Shown piece by piece: positions 55,054 to 64,000 of a stretch of DNA of 64,000 nucleotides (positions within the stretch are counted from its first letter, which is position 1; every line of letters begins with the position of its first letter). Under the pieces are notes generated by a model. The model did not search any database and had not been told where the DNA came from. It worked only from the letters and a program-made list of their open reading frames with translations. The stretch is from M3007 sp965249785 (GTDB lineage: Bacteria; Bacteroidota; Bacteroidia; Chitinophagales; Saprospiraceae), in NCBI GenBank assembly GCA_965249785.1, contig CBDFMU010000026.1:558001-622000 (forward strand), given 5' to 3'. A program made the translations under genes and the position numbers.

Positions 55054-56557
55054 TTATTGGCCAGATTTCATCCACTTTCCCTGCGCTATGCGCGCACCTC
55101 GCAGACGAAGTTCATAAAAATAAACCCCGTCTGGATAAGGCAACGGCGTTGACGGGCACCACCGTGGCCTTCGGCGGTATATCCATTTGTAAGACCAGGG
55201 CTCCCGTGGCGGCGTACAGGCGCAGCAGCCCTACTTGTGGTAGGCCATCCCCCGGAAGATAGAGCATCGCCTCCTCGTCGCCAGGATTGGGTTGTATTTT
55301 TATCCCGGCAAAATCTTCCACTTTGCCTCGCCAGATGGTATCGCAGGGGCTGCCAGGGTCGGCATAAAGCCGGAAGTAGGGCAGGTTGGGAAGCGTATTG
55401 CTGTTGTAAACGGGCAATTCCAGACCGTGCTGCACAACGTGGCAGGCCAGTCCCGCCGAGTCCGGGTATTCGATGTAATGCAGGTAGCGCGAGGGGATGT
55501 TGGGTACGCACAGATAAATGCGGCCATCCGGAGCCAGGTGCGGAGTAAAAAAGCGCACTGGATAGCCATCGGCTCCGCGAAAGCCATCATAGCTCGCCAC
55601 AATAGTTTCGGTGGAAAAAATATCGTGGGCCTGTAAGTCATACTGAAAAATGGTATCCCAGTTGGATACGTACAGGTAGCGAGAGTTTGGTGAAACAGCC
55701 ACCCCACCCGGGCCATCATCTTTCAAATCATATTTTTGAAAATTGGATAATACACCACTACAGCGATCAAAATTGTACAGATAAATGCTGGAATGCGGAT
55801 CAGAGGTAGTACCCCACCAACTATAGCGGATGAACGACTTCCCATCTGGGGAAAAGACACAATGATCCCAACCGGGATGAATAGAAGGACCTAATTTTTG
55901 AGCATTATAGATTTCGGGTGTTCCATTTCTCACTAAGATAATATAATATAGATTACTGTCGTTTTTTTGCAGCACCATCCACCAATCGCGTCCATTGGCA
56001 TGGCGCACCGCAGAAAGCCCATGATAGTTAACTGTATCATTTAAAATAGGTATCTCTCTCTCTTCTACTCGACCCAAAGGGTGTTCCTCAGAAATATTTA
56101 TCTTACAATAGTAAACTGGTGCGAATCCACCAAGTAATACTCCGTTTGACGTATAATAATTTTTAACTTTTCCACTTATCAAAAGAGACTGCTTATTAGT
56201 AATTGGTATAACTAGTGTACTCTGCGTACCGAAATAGCCAGAAGGATAATATTCGGAAGAATGTATGCTACTTCCGTTCTCCATTGTATCAAACTCATTA
56301 TTGAAAATATGGGTGCCATTTGAAAAACAGAGTAACTGCCCCGACGAATCAGAAGCAACACTATTGGAAAGATAAATGCCTATTTTTTTATAGATGCAAT
56401 CCAAAGAAAAAGGAGAGGTATTAAAATTCATTATTACAGTGGCACATATACTATCATCCGTAAAATCTTCTCCTAATACCCAATTATAATTCTCTTTTTG
56501 AGCAAATATGTACATCGGAAGAATTAGCCATAAAATGGCTATAAAGATAAGCTTCAT
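55054..56557 (-). pseudogene. Secreted propeller-like family, member 3 (frameshift in sorting domain)
   Basis: Signal peptide MKLIFIAILWLILPMYIFAQ, then the family sequences in order: LLCFSNGTHIF, VRHANGRDWWMVLQKND, FSPDGKSFIRYSW, LYNFDRCSGVLSN, AVSPNSRYLYVSNWDT. The type A sorting domain begins IKIQPNPGDEEAMLYLPGDG, but the frame runs to an early stop at 55112; the expected end PYPDGVYFYELRLRGARIAQ, with final KWMKSGQ and stop at 55054, lies one frame over. One extra base near 55145 explains it. About 500 residues if repaired; without the tail it could not be anchored by T9SS. Confidence 0.8.
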
Positions 56558-56581
56558 AATTCGTAAGATTATAAGTGAATA

Positions 56582-56616
56582 TAAAAACTGTGTCTAGCCT
56601 GAACTGGCTGGACACA
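56582..56616 (-). terminator. Intrinsic terminator downstream of the PorE-like gene
   Basis: TGTGTCCAGCC / GGCTAGACACA stem with a 6-nt loop; GTTTTTAT follows on the minus strand. It lies about 170 nt after the PorE-like gene. The interval 56617-56785 shows no gene. Confidence 0.7.
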
Positions 56617-56785
56617 GGAAGAAAACTGACCCAGCAGGCCACTTCACTACCAAGAATCTTTGGACGGAACGTCTATTATGAAGATTGCAAAGTTAGCGTC
56701 TACTAAAAACGTAGTCCATAATAGCGGACCCATAATACCGTCATCGCAATGACCATACTAGAAGGATTCTTTGCCCCTTGCCCGT

Positions 56786-58813
56786 TTACTCCAATACCTT
56801 AAAAGTCGTCCGCCGATTGATCTGGTGTTCCGCTTCGGTACAGCGAGCGCAAGCACAATCAGCGGCGGGTTGCGTTTCGCCATAGCCAATAGCAGCCAGG
56901 CGGCCACCTTCTATGCCCTTGGAAATCAAATAGTTGACCGCGCTTTCTGCCCGACGTTGCGACAGGGTCTGGTTGTAGGTATCATTGCCCCGGCAATCGG
57001 TGTGGCTTCCCAACTGAATATGAATCCCCGGATTTTGGTGCAGCACATCGGCCAGCCGGTTCAGCGTAGGTTCGGCATCAGGACGAATGTCCCACTTATC
57101 ATAGTCATAGTAGATGTTTTCCAGCACGATCTCGCGATTGCGGAATATTTTGTCCAGCACAATCTCTATTTCAAAAGTCTGGACTGGATTACTCGCGTCT
57201 TTGGCAATGCCTTTAGTAGAAAACTTCGCGTTGTTCGACAAATAGCCATCCAAGGTAGCGGTGAACGTATAATCGGTGTTTTCGGTTAATTCCATTTTGA
57301 AGAAACCGTCGTCTTTCACCGTAAATGTTTGCTTTTTGCCGCCCGTGGCTTCGGCGACTACAGTTGCGCCAGTCAAGGGTTTTCGCCCTAATACTTTGCT
57401 GTTTGGATCATCTGGTACGGTGAATATTTTTTCCAGTACATAGCCTTCCAAAAGGAGTTTGTAAGCCAATGGTTTGGTCGGCGCCGTATCGCGTTGGGGT
57501 GGTTTGGGAGGCGGCACCCGTTGCTCAAAACGCCAAATATCGTCGCCGCCGCGTGTACCAGTACGATTGGAAGTCAGAAAACCACTGCGCATCAGATCGC
57601 CTGGTTTGGTCGCTGGAGGGAGCTTCGCGCCACCTTTTTGCATGGCCAGTAAGAAACCAAAATCGTCGGAGCCGGAGTTGACGGGCGATTTCAGATTGAT
57701 TGGTGGTGCCCAGGCATTGCGCTCGGATTTGTAAGTGCGAAATATATCCAGCCCGCCCATGCCAGGCAGCCCATCGGAAGCGAAATATAGTGTGTCGGCA
57801 TCCAGCGTGGGGAAAAGTTCGTTGCCAGGCGTATTCAGGTTGCGACTGAGCAATTTTGGTTCGCCCCAGCCGGTTTCGGCCTTGTTATCGCGTTGCACTG
57901 TGTAGAGGTCGTAGCCGCCCCAACCTTCGGGATCGTTGCTGGAAAAATAAAGCGTGTTCCCATCAGCACTGAGTGCCGGGTGCAGATAGTTGATTTTTTC
58001 TTTTTGGAAAGGCAAGGGGGTCGGATCGTTCCACTCGCTCTCCACGGAAGTTCTTTGAGCAATATAAATTTTGCAAAAAGCATCGTCGCCTTTGTACGCA
58101 CCCACCGCCCGCACAAAATAGACGGTAGTACCAGCAGCATTAAAACAGGCCGTCCCTTCATTGCCGCTGGTATTTAATTGACCATCAAAGACTTGCGGAC
58201 TGGCTGCCTCTGGCTCTACGATGAACAAATCCATGAATTTTTGACCCGTCCAGTTATAATTACCTTCGCTTTTAGCCATCGCCCGGTCGCTGGTAAAAAC
58301 GAGGCGACCATCGGTAAAATAAGTGGGAGCGAAGTCATTTTGCGCACTATTGAAAGGGGCACTTTCCAGTTTCCAGCCGTTGGCAGGGGCTTGTTTCAGC
58401 CATTCTTCGGCAACGGTGCAGGCCGTGATTTCCTTGCGATATTCGTAGGGGGAACCAATTTCGATGCCCAGATTTTTGAAGGCTTCGCGGGCTTCGGCAT
58501 AGCGTTCGAGCTTTTTCAACCCGAAGGCATAGGCTTTCAGCGCGTCGGCTCCGTAGTTATTATCGTAAGCAGTTTTGAACCAATCCAGTGCGTGGTCGTC
58601 CTGACCGATGCGGCGATAGGAGTCGCCGAGTAAGTAGGCCAACTGGCCACGCTCGACACGGGTTTTAGCCTTGGCCACTTCTTTTTCCAGCATGGGAGTG
58701 GCCACCGCGAATTGCTTCCGCTCGTAGGCGGTGCGCCCGTCTTTTATTTTCAGGGTGTACGAACAAGCGCCACAAAAGAGGAGAGCAAAGAGTAATGCAA
58801 ACAGCTTATTCAT
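56786..58813 (-). CDS. PorE-like OmpA-family lipoprotein (TPR, propeller, CRD, OmpA)
   Basis: 675 residues from the ATG at 58813 (MNKLFALLFALLFCGAC, lipobox CGAC); the longer frame upstream adds a non-signal extension. Domains in order: TPR-like helices (about 25-150), WD40/PD40 propeller (about 165-430, with YFSSNDPEGWGGYDLYTV and GGLDIFRTYKSERN), carboxypeptidase-regulatory-like domain (about 470-560), and OmpA C-terminal peptidoglycan-binding domain (about 570-675, LGSHTDCRGNDTYNQTLSQR). This is the architecture of PorE of the type IX secretion system, which ties the complex to peptidoglycan. Several paralogs of this layout exist in Bacteroidota, so PorE identity is probable rather than certain. 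Confidence 0.85.
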   Translation of the reverse strand: MNKLFALLFALLFCGACSYTLKIKDGRTAYERKQFAVATPMLEKEVAKAKTRVERGQLAYLLGDSYRRIGQDDHALDWFKTAYDNNYGADALKAYAFGLKKLERYAEAREAFKNLGIEIGSPYEYRKEITACTVAEEWLKQAPANGWKLESAPFNSAQNDFAPTYFTDGRLVFTSDRAMAKSEGNYNWTGQKFMDLFIVEPEAASPQVFDGQLNTSGNEGTACFNAAGTTVYFVRAVGAYKGDDAFCKIYIAQRTSVESEWNDPTPLPFQKEKINYLHPALSADGNTLYFSSNDPEGWGGYDLYTVQRDNKAETGWGEPKLLSRNLNTPGNELFPTLDADTLYFASDGLPGMGGLDIFRTYKSERNAWAPPINLKSPVNSGSDDFGFLLAMQKGGAKLPPATKPGDLMRSGFLTSNRTGTRGGDDIWRFEQRVPPPKPPQRDTAPTKPLAYKLLLEGYVLEKIFTVPDDPNSKVLGRKPLTGATVVAEATGGKKQTFTVKDDGFFKMELTENTDYTFTATLDGYLSNNAKFSTKGIAKDASNPVQTFEIEIVLDKIFRNREIVLENIYYDYDKWDIRPDAEPTLNRLADVLHQNPGIHIQLGSHTDCRGNDTYNQTLSQRRAESAVNYLISKGIEGGRLAAIGYGETQPAADCACARCTEAEHQINRRTTFKVLE

Positions 58814-58898
58814 TAAAAGGTAGTTTAGGTTTAGCAGGGTTAGAAAGTTTAAATGGTGATTTTGTTGCACATTCGGTTGTCCGCTATGGACAAAGAGG

Positions 58899-59900
58899 TT
58901 AATCAAAATCAATCTCCGTATTGTCACCAATATTCAGGCTCAAATTCATGCCATGAATAGTGGTGTCGCTGCCAATCACCGAGCGATTCAGCACTACGTC
59001 TTTCAGCGCAGCAAAATTGCCAATAATACTATCGCGCACGATGCAATAATGAATGCTGGCATTGTCGCCGATGCTCACATTAGGGCCGATGATGCTGTTG
59101 GCAATCTGACAATCATGGCCTACCGCTACGGGATGGATGAAAATGGTGTTGTCAAACTCCGGCAGGCTGAATTCGTCGGCGGCGTAACCGCGCTGAGCAA
59201 GCAACATGGCATTGGTTTCGAGCAGTACTTCCTTGCGCCCGCAATCGAACCAGTTTTGCACCACAATTGTCTGAAAACGATGTCCTTCTTCGACCATCCG
59301 CTGCAGGGCGTCGGTCAATTGGTATTCGCCCATGGTACGTAACTCATTGGCAATCAAGTAGTCCACCGCACGAAGTAGAGCAGGCACGTCACTCACTTTG
59401 TATAAACCAACCAATGCCAGATTCGACTTGGGGATGCGTGGCTTTTCCACCAGACGAGTCACCACGTTGTTATCGTCCAACTCGGCTACGCCAAATTCCC
59501 GTGGATCGGTCACTTTTTTCAAAGCCAGACAAGAACCTGGTAAATCGAGCATTTGCCGCAAATCCACTTCAAAAATGGTATCGCCAAAAGCAATAAACAC
59601 TTCGTCCTCATCTTCTATGGCCTCGCGCGCCGTGATGATGGCGTGGGCAGAGCCTTCGCGCTGCTCCTGATACACAAATTCGGTGCGCAGCGTAGGGTAA
59701 GTTGTCTGAATAAAGTCGCGAATCTTATCGCCCAAATACCCAATCACAAATACAAAATCATTGAGCCCTGCCTCGACCAGTTTATCAATAATAAAACTGA
59801 TGATCGGCTTGCCCGCCACCGGCATAAGCGGTTTGGGCTGGGTGTACGTGTGTGGACGGAGGCGGGTGCCGGCACCGGCTACGGGGATGACAACTTTCAT
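58899..59900 (-). CDS. Sugar-phosphate nucleotidyltransferase
   Basis: 333 residues. The signature GAGTRLRPHTYTQPKPLMPV is that of RmlA/GalU-like enzymes, which make NDP-sugars from sugar 1-phosphates. FGDTIFEVDL holds a metal-binding Asp, and VEKPRIPKSNLALVGLYKV is the sugar-binding section. The C-terminus (about 250-333) is a left-handed beta-helix with hexapeptide repeats (IIGPNVSIGDNASIHYCIV, RSVIGSDTTIHG). This matches the long glucose-1-phosphate thymidylyltransferase/StrD type; the sugar and nucleotide are not certain. Likely supplies surface polysaccharide. Confidence 0.88.
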   Translation of the reverse strand: MKVVIPVAGAGTRLRPHTYTQPKPLMPVAGKPIISFIIDKLVEAGLNDFVFVIGYLGDKIRDFIQTTYPTLRTEFVYQEQREGSAHAIITAREAIEDEDEVFIAFGDTIFEVDLRQMLDLPGSCLALKKVTDPREFGVAELDDNNVVTRLVEKPRIPKSNLALVGLYKVSDVPALLRAVDYLIANELRTMGEYQLTDALQRMVEEGHRFQTIVVQNWFDCGRKEVLLETNAMLLAQRGYAADEFSLPEFDNTIFIHPVAVGHDCQIANSIIGPNVSIGDNASIHYCIVRDSIIGNFAALKDVVLNRSVIGSDTTIHGMNLSLNIGDNTEIDFD

Positions 59901-60035
59901 TAATGAATAGTTATTGGTTATTCGTTACTGGTTATTAGGGATACAAAGCATCGGTTTACTACTATTCTTCCAATCAATTGTAAAGTTCCGACTTTTAGTT
60001 AAAAACCTGCGAAGCAATGTAAATCCCTTTTTCAA

Positions 60036-60071
60036 AAACGCTGGCCAAACCGGAATGTTCCGATTTGGCCA
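60036..60071 (-). terminator. Intrinsic terminator of the FadL-like gene
   Basis: TGGCCAAATCGGAA / TTCCGGTTTGGCCA stem with a 2-nt loop, then GCGTTTTTG on the minus strand. About 105 nt past the stop. Confidence 0.8.
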
Positions 60072-60175
60072 ATCGCATTGATATTTAGTCAGGTTGAATA
60101 GTTTTTAGGAAAAAACCGTAAAAAGCCTGATTATCAGCAACTTAAATCACAAATAACCGCTAACCATTAACCACC

Positions 60176-61658
60176 CTAAAACTTGAAACCCAAGGTCAAC
60201 AGTATTTCATTACTGGTATTATTCGTAGTGGCCACCGGCGCACCCGCGTAAGGAGTGACCGAGCCTTTACCTTTCGACAGGCGATAACCCAGATCGAGAT
60301 AGAAAGATTGTCCATGTACGCCAGCCCCGGCGGTGTAGGCCATATTATAGCCTGTCTCACCAGCCTCTGGCTTGCCCAGCAAATTGACCCCCGCGCGTAG
60401 TCGGAAATCGTCCAGCACTAATTCTCCACCCACCCGAATATTGTTGGTTTGGCGATAAGTACGCTGGATTTCATTGTTTACCGTGCGCTCGTCATGCTGA
60501 TTGGCGGCACTGGCTACATCGGCAGTGAAGTTATAAGCATTGGCACTGTAGTCTACAAATTCAAAATCAGCACTCAAAAAGCCGTATTTCTGAAACAGCA
60601 ACGCCGCGCTACCGATGGCCCGCCACGGGGTCTTCAGCCGGTAATCGGATACTCCGTCGGGAGAAATTTGCTCTTCTCCCTACTACACTGCCGCCGCCAT
60701 CTTCATAATCATAGGCAAAAGTGTTGCTATAAGTATCGGTCAGGCCCAGATAAGTCGGCGTATGGAAAGCGGCTCCCAGGCGCAGCATTTGGTTGACTTT
60801 GTAGGTAATCCCCATTTTCAGATTAAAACCTACTCCTTCGGTTTTCAGGAATTCCGAGTAGGTCAGCCCGGTGAAATAAGGTACGTTACCGGCTACGCCT
60901 CCGCCCGGATCGGTTTCCTGGTATTCGCCTTCCAGCCGATAATTGACAAATGGCACCCCAATGGTAGCACCAATCATCAACTTTTCATCATAATTACCGG
61001 CAAAAGAAAGCACCATCTCATTCATCCGCCCGGAGGTATTGAGGCTCTGCGTACGATGGAGTATCGCACTTTCATTGCCCACAAAATCGGAAGTCAGTAT
61101 GTTATCCTGGTAATAGATCGCATTGGCATCAAAGGCCAGCTTGGAGCCAAAAGGATCGAACCCGGTCTCGTCGCCGCCGCTGTGCAGTACACTTTCAGCA
61201 TTGTCAAAGAAACCATTCATAATACTGCCTTTAGCATCGCCTTCGTAGTAAATAGACTGGTGGTAATTATTCAGTCGGTTGAGCCCAATGCCTACATTAA
61301 AAGTCTTCCATTTAGTGCTGCGTGGCGTGGTATTGAAAATGAAGCCAACATTGTCAAAACCGAAATTACTTTTTGTATCTCGTGACGATTCGTTGTCGGG
61401 CAGCACCGCATCGGTCTTGGAAAATTTTAGTGATGGCGTGAATACCAACTCATTAGAGCGGTACAAAGCCAGTCCCGCCGGGTTGTTGCTCAGCGAACTG
61501 TATTCGGCACCCAGCGCGCCAAAAGCGCCGCCTACGCCCAGATAACGGGCCGTGCCGCCAGGCTGGAGATAGGAATAGCGCAGTACATCGCTGGCCAGTT
61601 GGGCAAAAATCGGTGCCGAGGCCAGGAGAAAAAACAGGGGCAAAAGAGAACGTCTCAT
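60176..61658 (-). pseudogene. OmpP1/FadL-like outer-membrane transporter with one frameshift
   Basis: The front half (MRRSLLPLFFLLASAPIFAQ signal, then LGVGGAFGALGAEYSSLSNN and PAGLALYRSNELVFTPSL) is the FadL/OmpP1 family start with its NPAG motif. The frame runs out near 60609, while the rest continues one frame over: EEQISPDGVSDYRLKTPWRA, then IGSAALLFQKYGFLSADFEF, to a final strand LLTLGFKF at 60176. A single extra base near 60660 (GGGAGAAGAGC) explains it. About 493 residues if repaired. FadL relatives admit hydrophobic compounds across the outer membrane; the substrate is unknown. Confidence 0.85.
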
Positions 61659-61689
61659 ATATATTTTGAACTTTAATCAAGTGGAAAGA

Positions 61690-61815
61690 GGGAAAAAAAT
61701 GAGCAAAATGCAATAAGCAAATGGGCAAGCCCACAACGGACAATAAACGCAGCAATAAGGGGACTAGTTTTTGCCTATTGGCCTTTGCATTTTTGATTCA
61801 ATGGGCAAAGCAAAG
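61690..61815. repeat. GCAAA-family low-complexity stretch
   Basis: AGCAAAATGCAATAAGCAAA and the complementary TTTTTGCCTATTGGCC later in the interval make another imperfect inverted stretch of the family described at 2047. Confidence 0.5.
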
Positions 61816-61853
61816 GGGTGGAAGAAGGTGCTAACCCCGGTTTCCACCCCTTT
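61812..61853 (-). terminator. Perfect 12-bp hairpin after the low-complexity gene
   Basis: AAAGGGGTGGAA / TTCCACCCCTTT with an 18-nt loop, 39 nt beyond the stop of the gene at 61892. Little T-run on the minus strand, so termination is plausible but not certain. Confidence 0.55.
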
Positions 61854-61891
61854 GAAAAGTGTATTAGGAATCTAAAAAAAGCGTTCCATCA

Positions 61892-63217
61892 TTAGCCCCG
61901 GCGACCACGACTGCCACTGCTGCTACCAGAAGAGGAGCCACCGCTATCACCGCCACTGCGTTCCCGCGAGCTGTTATTTTCACTGCGCGGCGTTTCTGTA
62001 CGCTGTGGAGTAGAGCGTGTTTCCGAGCGGCTTGGGCGATCATCCGAACGGGTCTCCGTTTGACGGCGACTTGGTTGTGGCTGTTCCGATTCCGAACGGT
62101 TAGGACGTTCGGAAGTTTGCTCTTGCCGACGGGCTGGACGCGTTTCCGTACCCTGGCTTTGACGAGTAGGGCGCGTTTCTTCGCGCTGACGCGGAGCCGG
62201 AGTCGTAGATTCGGTCTGTGGACGGCGACCTGGTGTCGTTTCACTACGAGGTGTCGTCGTCTGGCGTTCCGTCTGCGTAGGCGAAGTACGGCCTGGGCGT
62301 TCTACTGGCGCGGTGTTCCGACCCCGAACTTCTCCATTAGGAGTATCGGTAGCTGGACGGCGGCCACTATTTGTGTTTGGCGCAGTACGTTCTACTTGAT
62401 TCGTTTCTTTGCCGGGCATCATGCGACCATTCGGGCGACTTTTCATTTCGATCACTGGCGCATCTTTATTGGGGGCTGTCAGCCGACCATTGCCACCATC
62501 GCTGATGCGGGCATAGCCGGGATTGACGGAAGTGCCGTTGCGGCGCACCCCAGTATACGTCTGCGGGTGATAGTTATTGCTACCATTATTATCGGTATAA
62601 TGGTTGTTATTGTAGTAATAGTTATTGTTCGACCAGCCATTGCTATAGTACGGATTGTATCCGTTCCAGGTCCAGTAAGGATCGTAGTAATAGTTGTTGA
62701 ACAACGACGGGCTGCTCCAGGCATTATAGACTTGGAAACCGCTATTCCAACCCCAGGGGCTGTAATTATTGCATCCAAAACCATAATCAAAGGAGCTGGC
62801 GCGGTTCCAGCGGTTCCAACGCTGCCAGCGTCTCCACGTCCAATAGTCATTATAACCGGATGTGTAGATGGAGTTGCCAGGCAGATAATAGGGGTCGTAA
62901 TTGTACAAATCCACATAGTAGGGATCGTAGTAATCAACGACCGGGCTGGGGCGGTGAAAGCGACGAATGCGCGACGAATATTCGTAGGCATAGTCGTCCT
63001 CATCGTGGTATTCTTCGTCATCGTTTGCGTAACGGCGAGTCACGTTGCTGCCTTCGTCGTAGGAATTATCGCCCTTATCATTATTAGTGGTCGGCGACAC
63101 TTTCTGCGCAGTAGCAGGATCGTAGTAGAGATCGTCCTGGGCCTGAACGGGCGCATGGAGCGCCAGCGTAAAGCAGGTCAGCAACATCCAAAGCAGGAAA
63201 TTATTTTTTTGTTTCAT
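61892..63217 (-). CDS. Secreted Tyr/Asn- and Arg/Thr-rich low-complexity protein
   Basis: 441 residues from the ATG at 63217 (signal MKQKNNFLLWMLLTCFTLAL, cleavage near VQAQ); the upstream frame overlaps the promoter. Acidic segment (about 65-85, DDEEYHDEDDYAYEY), Tyr/Asn/Trp/Gly-rich middle (about 90-225, NNYYYDPYWTWNGYNPYY), then an Arg/Thr/Pro/Ser/Glu-rich disordered half ending in SGGSSSGSSSGSRGRRG. No folded domain, no sorting domain. Such composition suits an exported, possibly sticky or nucleic-acid- or polysaccharide-binding protein; no family known to me. Divergent from proS. Confidence 0.75.
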   Translation of the reverse strand: MKQKNNFLLWMLLTCFTLALHAPVQAQDDLYYDPATAQKVSPTTNNDKGDNSYDEGSNVTRRYANDDEEYHDEDDYAYEYSSRIRRFHRPSPVVDYYDPYYVDLYNYDPYYLPGNSIYTSGYNDYWTWRRWQRWNRWNRASSFDYGFGCNNYSPWGWNSGFQVYNAWSSPSLFNNYYYDPYWTWNGYNPYYSNGWSNNNYYYNNNHYTDNNGSNNYHPQTYTGVRRNGTSVNPGYARISDGGNGRLTAPNKDAPVIEMKSRPNGRMMPGKETNQVERTAPNTNSGRRPATDTPNGEVRGRNTAPVERPGRTSPTQTERQTTTPRSETTPGRRPQTESTTPAPRQREETRPTRQSQGTETRPARRQEQTSERPNRSESEQPQPSRRQTETRSDDRPSRSETRSTPQRTETPRSENNSSRERSGGDSGGSSSGSSSGSRGRRG

Positions 63218-63270
63218 GACAACAGTGTGTATTTGAATCGTGCGTGTTCCGGTACGCAGGTTTACAGGGT

Positions 63271-63287
63271 CAAAAATATTACCTTTG
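63271..63287. promoter_or_regulatory. Back-to-back -7 elements for the divergent genes
   Basis: Minus strand TATTTTTG (63271-63278) points to the low-complexity gene, plus strand TACCTTTG (63280-63287) points toward proS. They are one base apart. Neither has a clear TTG at the expected distance, so only one may be used. Confidence 0.45.
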
Positions 63288-63579
63288 CGCACTTTTTTTG
63301 GTTAATGTGACTTTAAAGCCGAGCTTGTAAGTGGTTAAAGTTGGTTAAGGGGAACGGATTAAAAAGATAATCTGTTAAAATTTTTACCAGCACCTTCTTT
63401 TCCACGTACTCAGGAGGCATTTCGGCCTTTTTCCCGCTTTCCTATTGAGACGCAGCCAAGGCAAATAAGTCAACTGGACATCCCGCTTTTAACCCACTTT
63501 TAACCAAAACAAGCCACTTTCTACCAACAAAAAATTCGTGCCTTCGGCACAACCACGCAATTTACACCTAAATCTGCTC

Positions 63580-64000
63580 ATGGCAAAAGAAATTACTCCT
63601 CGCTCGGAAGATTATTCCCAATGGTACCTTGATATTGTGCGTAAAGCCCGTCTGGCCGACAACTCCCCGGTGCGTGGTTGCATGGTCATTCGGCCCAACG
63701 GCTATGGTATATGGGAGCGGATGCAAGGCCAACTGGACACGATGTTTAAAGAAACTGGCCACGTCAATGCGTATTTCCCTTTGTTCATTCCGAAAAGTTT
63801 TTTGAGCAAAGAAGCCGCGCACGTGGAAGGTTTTGCCAAAGAATGCGCCGTAGTGACGCATTATCGCCTGAAAGCCGACCCGAATGGCGGCGTGATGGTG
63901 GACCCCGACGCCAAACTCGAAGAGGAATTGATCGTGCGCCCCACTTCGGAGACCATTATCTGGAATACCTACCGCGACTGGATACAAAGCTACCGCGATT
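63580..64000 (+). CDS. proS: Proline--tRNA ligase (3' partial)
   Basis: The first 140 residues; the gene runs off the window. MAKEITPRSEDYSQWYLDIV and VRGCMVIRPNGYGIWERMQ, motif 2 region VRPTSETIIWNTYRDWIQS, show a class II prolyl-tRNA synthetase of the archaeal/eukaryotic (ProS type 3) kind, which lacks the editing insert between motifs 2 and 3; this form is usual in Bacteroidota. The leader between the plus-strand -7 element and the ATG is about 290 nt, with a small GTGCC-TTC-GGCAC hairpin 33 nt before the start. Confidence 0.95.
   Translation, partial: MAKEITPRSEDYSQWYLDIVRKARLADNSPVRGCMVIRPNGYGIWERMQGQLDTMFKETGHVNAYFPLFIPKSFLSKEAAHVEGFAKECAVVTHYRLKADPNGGVMVDPDAKLEEELIVRPTSETIIWNTYRDWIQSYRD

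Noticed and set aside
54839..55117. 92-codon plus-strand frame in the gap before the third family member
   Set aside because: No signal or domain, AT-driven composition, and it overlaps the repaired end of the gene at 55054.
62060..63310. 416-codon plus-strand frame opposite the low-complexity gene
   Set aside because: Composition (Ile/Val/Arg repeats) is the complement of the Tyr/Asn/Asp codons on the minus strand, which has a proper signal peptide and promoter.

Overview
The window comes from a Bacteroidota genome, most likely the Saprospiria (Lewinella/Haliscomenobacter-like). The evidence is a set of type IX secretion (T9SS) substrates with SprB-like repeats and type A or type B C-terminal sorting domains, a PorP/SprF protein, a PorE-like OmpA lipoprotein, several promoters of the Bacteroidota form TTG-N(17-23)-TAnnTTTG, and a 16S rRNA gene. 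The family assignment is inferred; the 16S gene (26932-28443) would settle it.

Layout. 0-12 kb: a type B T9SS substrate (5' end outside the window) with its PorP/SprF partner, then a lipoprotein, a small secreted protein and a 2268-residue adhesin-like protein (P domains, HYR-like modules, dockerin, cohesin-like domain, type A sorting domain). 12-17 kb: rsmI, purS and pssA, then an accessory stretch with a lipoprotein, a 10-bp tandem repeat beside a small HTH gene, a start-less reading frame and a dead T9SS gene. 17-23 kb: two tandem type B paralogs whose last 1449 nt are nearly identical; the first is broken. 23-26 kb: envelope proteins. 26.6-28.6 kb: a solitary 16S rRNA gene with its own promoter and terminator. 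28.6-33.5 kb: an SDR enzyme, then a frameshifted lipoprotein with an ECF sigma factor and a membrane-anchor/beta-barrel fusion. 33.5-34.5 kb: damaged toxin-antitoxin genes (YgiT, HEPN/MNT). 34.5-43 kb: paaZ, an LpxH-like hydrolase, a second ECF sigma factor, trmB, mgtE and a 1-kb decayed stretch. 43-46 kb: an ABC-F gene split by five +1 shifts and a VapBC-like pair with a broken toxin. 46-57 kb: three members of an uncharacterised secreted family, uvrC, a di-haem peroxidase and orphan T9SS sorting-domain tails. 56-64 kb: the PorE-like lipoprotein, a sugar nucleotidyltransferase, a frameshifted FadL-like porin, a low-complexity secreted protein and the start of proS.

Two themes run through the window. 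One is surface biology: T9SS substrates, secretion-apparatus proteins and outer-membrane barrels. The other is disruption: at least nine single-base insertions, a few nonsense codons and one deletion break otherwise recognisable genes, and intergenic spaces carry inverted-repeat elements, including a MITE-like element present twice. Whether the breaks are biological or come from uncorrected sequencing errors cannot be decided from the sequence alone. No complete, clearly new biological system is evident. The best candidates for novelty are the MITE-like element, the solitary 16S gene, the three-member secreted family, the sigma/anchor-barrel pair and the iteron-like array beside the HTH gene.
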